NCBI GenBank assembly: GCA_013399015.1
Contig: VWZX01009068.1
Location: forward strand, 1,730,816 to 1,794,815
DNA: 64,000 bases
Reading direction: 5' to 3'
Source: Galbula dea
Lineage: Eukaryota; Chordata; Aves; Piciformes; Galbulidae
The position numbers and the translations under genes were made by a program. Shown here piece by piece: positions 63,196 to 64,000 of this stretch (position 1 is its first letter; every line of letters starts with the position of its first letter). The notes under the pieces were generated by a model that worked only from the letters and a program-made list of their open reading frames with translations, was not told where the DNA came from and ran no database searches.

Positions 63196-64000
63196 CACAG
63201 CAGCTATTCTCCAATCTTTGCCAGGTTTTCCTTCACCTCAAGCACCTTTACTACTGCACCGCTGGCCTCATCCTTGGCTCTTAGTCCACAGCTCAGCTCC
63301 CACAGATGAGTCTCAAATATGTCACAGATTAAAAGAACACAGCAAAACGGGTCAGACTCAAACCCACTAACTAAGCATATGGAAACACACATTTTTTATC
63401 TGGATAATAATCCGATAGGATGGCAGCAAATAAAAAGCATCATACTGAGAAATGAATGTGAGCATTAGCTCTGAAGTTTAGGTCCAATTCAGACATTTGG
63501 AACAAGTCCCACCTCCCCATCACACAGGCTGTTTCTGCTCACAGACCCAGAAGCCAGAGGATCTGAAGAAGTTTCTCTGCCTTCAGAAAGGTACAGTTGT
63601 ACAAGCAGCTGCTGCCCTGCACAAAGGGGGAAGACATGCTTCTTGCCAACAGAACACGCAAAGCCAGCACTCAGGCACGCACACAAAAGCCTCCTCCAAA
63701 AGTTCCAGTTCTTAGAGTATTCATGCATCTTTTTCAAGGCAACAAAAGAGAGCATATGGGTGCTCTTGACTGTTTGAAACGGCTGTAAAGGCGCATCCCA
63801 ATTTATTCTTTTTGCCCCCCACAGCAACACAGTAGCAACTTGTTATAAACACAACTGAAAACATCTGGAACAGATGGGACTGGATTTCCAGCCCAAACAC
63901 AAACCTCACGCACTTTATTACTCTGTAAAGTCTGCTCTTACTGTTGGACACACAACGTGACCTGGCATTTGCCACCATTCCCCGAGTACTGACACGTTCA

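Larger units (their letters stand above)
1..64000 (-). other. SLC4A4: SLC4A4 (NBCe1) gene, 5' part, partial at both ends
   Basis: The minus strand carries four in-order exons of the electrogenic Na+/HCO3- cotransporter NBCe1. This is a plasma-membrane SLC4 carrier that moves sodium with bicarbonate in kidney, pancreas, eye and brain. The exons join as 61776-61703, 46449-46270, 4891-4756 and 721-561, with consistent phases (1, 1, 2, 1) and GT-AG borders throughout. The joined protein starts MEDEAVLDRG and continues through HHTIYIGVHV, SPAAERIRFI and WIKFEEKVEQ, all diagnostic of NBCe1. Isoform B uses all four exons; isoform A starts inside intron 3 and uses extended exon 4 plus exon 5. The 85 B-specific residues replaced by about 41 in A match the known mammalian arrangement. 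The non-coding first exon and the exons after exon 5 are not in the window. Confidence 0.97.
61777..64000 (-). other. SLC4A4: SLC4A4 intron 1, 3' part
   Basis: This is sequence upstream of exon 2 in the gene. It holds a CpG-dense islet (62222-62278), a poly-A run at 63136-63146 and a small AAAGTAGTAGCAC direct repeat near 63160-63195. No non-coding first exon could be recognised with confidence. In mammals it lies tens of kilobases upstream. A plus-strand open frame at 62493-62975 is unrecognised. Confidence 0.8.

Noticed and set aside
1..64000. tRNA, rRNA, CRISPR arrays, operons or endogenous viral genes
   Set aside because: Scanned by eye on both strands. No cloverleaf boxes, spaced identical repeats or retroviral gag/pol/env-like frames were recognised.

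Overview
This window is vertebrate nuclear DNA, almost certainly from a bird. The best evidence is at least seven CR1 LINE fragments with the avian 3' end (a GGTTGGAACTAGATGATC-type block, then TTCCAACC, then ATTCTATG repeats). Introns are long and exons short, CpG is depleted, and there are no bacterial-type operons.

The whole window lies inside one gene on the minus strand, SLC4A4, which encodes the electrogenic sodium bicarbonate cotransporter NBCe1. Four coding exons were identified by reading splice sites and translations by eye. From 5' to 3' on the minus strand they are exon 2 (61776-61703, start of isoform B), exon 3 (46449-46270), exon 4 (4891-4756) and exon 5 (721-561). Exon numbers follow the human gene, where exon 1 is non-coding. 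All junctions are GT-AG and all phases agree. Joined, they encode residues 1-183 of NBCe1-B plus the first base of codon 184. That is the isoform-specific N-terminus and the start of the shared cytoplasmic domain. The 5' non-coding exon, the rest of the cytoplasmic domain and the whole membrane domain lie outside.

Exon 4 also has a 5'-extended form. An ATG at 5015 opens a frame that runs straight into exon 4 and supplies the alternative N-terminus of the kidney-type isoform NBCe1-A. About 240-370 bp upstream are a TATA box (5284-5275) and a CCAAT box (5386-5382), which I read as the candidate internal promoter. The last ten or so A-specific codons are also the branch point, pyrimidine tract and AG acceptor that isoform B uses to splice exon 3 to exon 4. 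One stretch is therefore protein code in one transcript and splice signal in the other.

The rest is intronic: intron 5 (1-560, partial), intron 4 (722-4755), intron 3 (4892-46269, 41 kb), intron 2 (46450-61702) and intron 1 (61777-64000, partial). These hold CR1 fragments, including a nearly identical inverted pair in intron 3. They also hold a 20-bp minisatellite, several short tandem duplications, microsatellites and poly-A tracts, two CpG-dense islets and several AT-rich homeodomain-like blocks that could be conserved enhancers. I found no second gene, tRNA, rRNA or CRISPR array.
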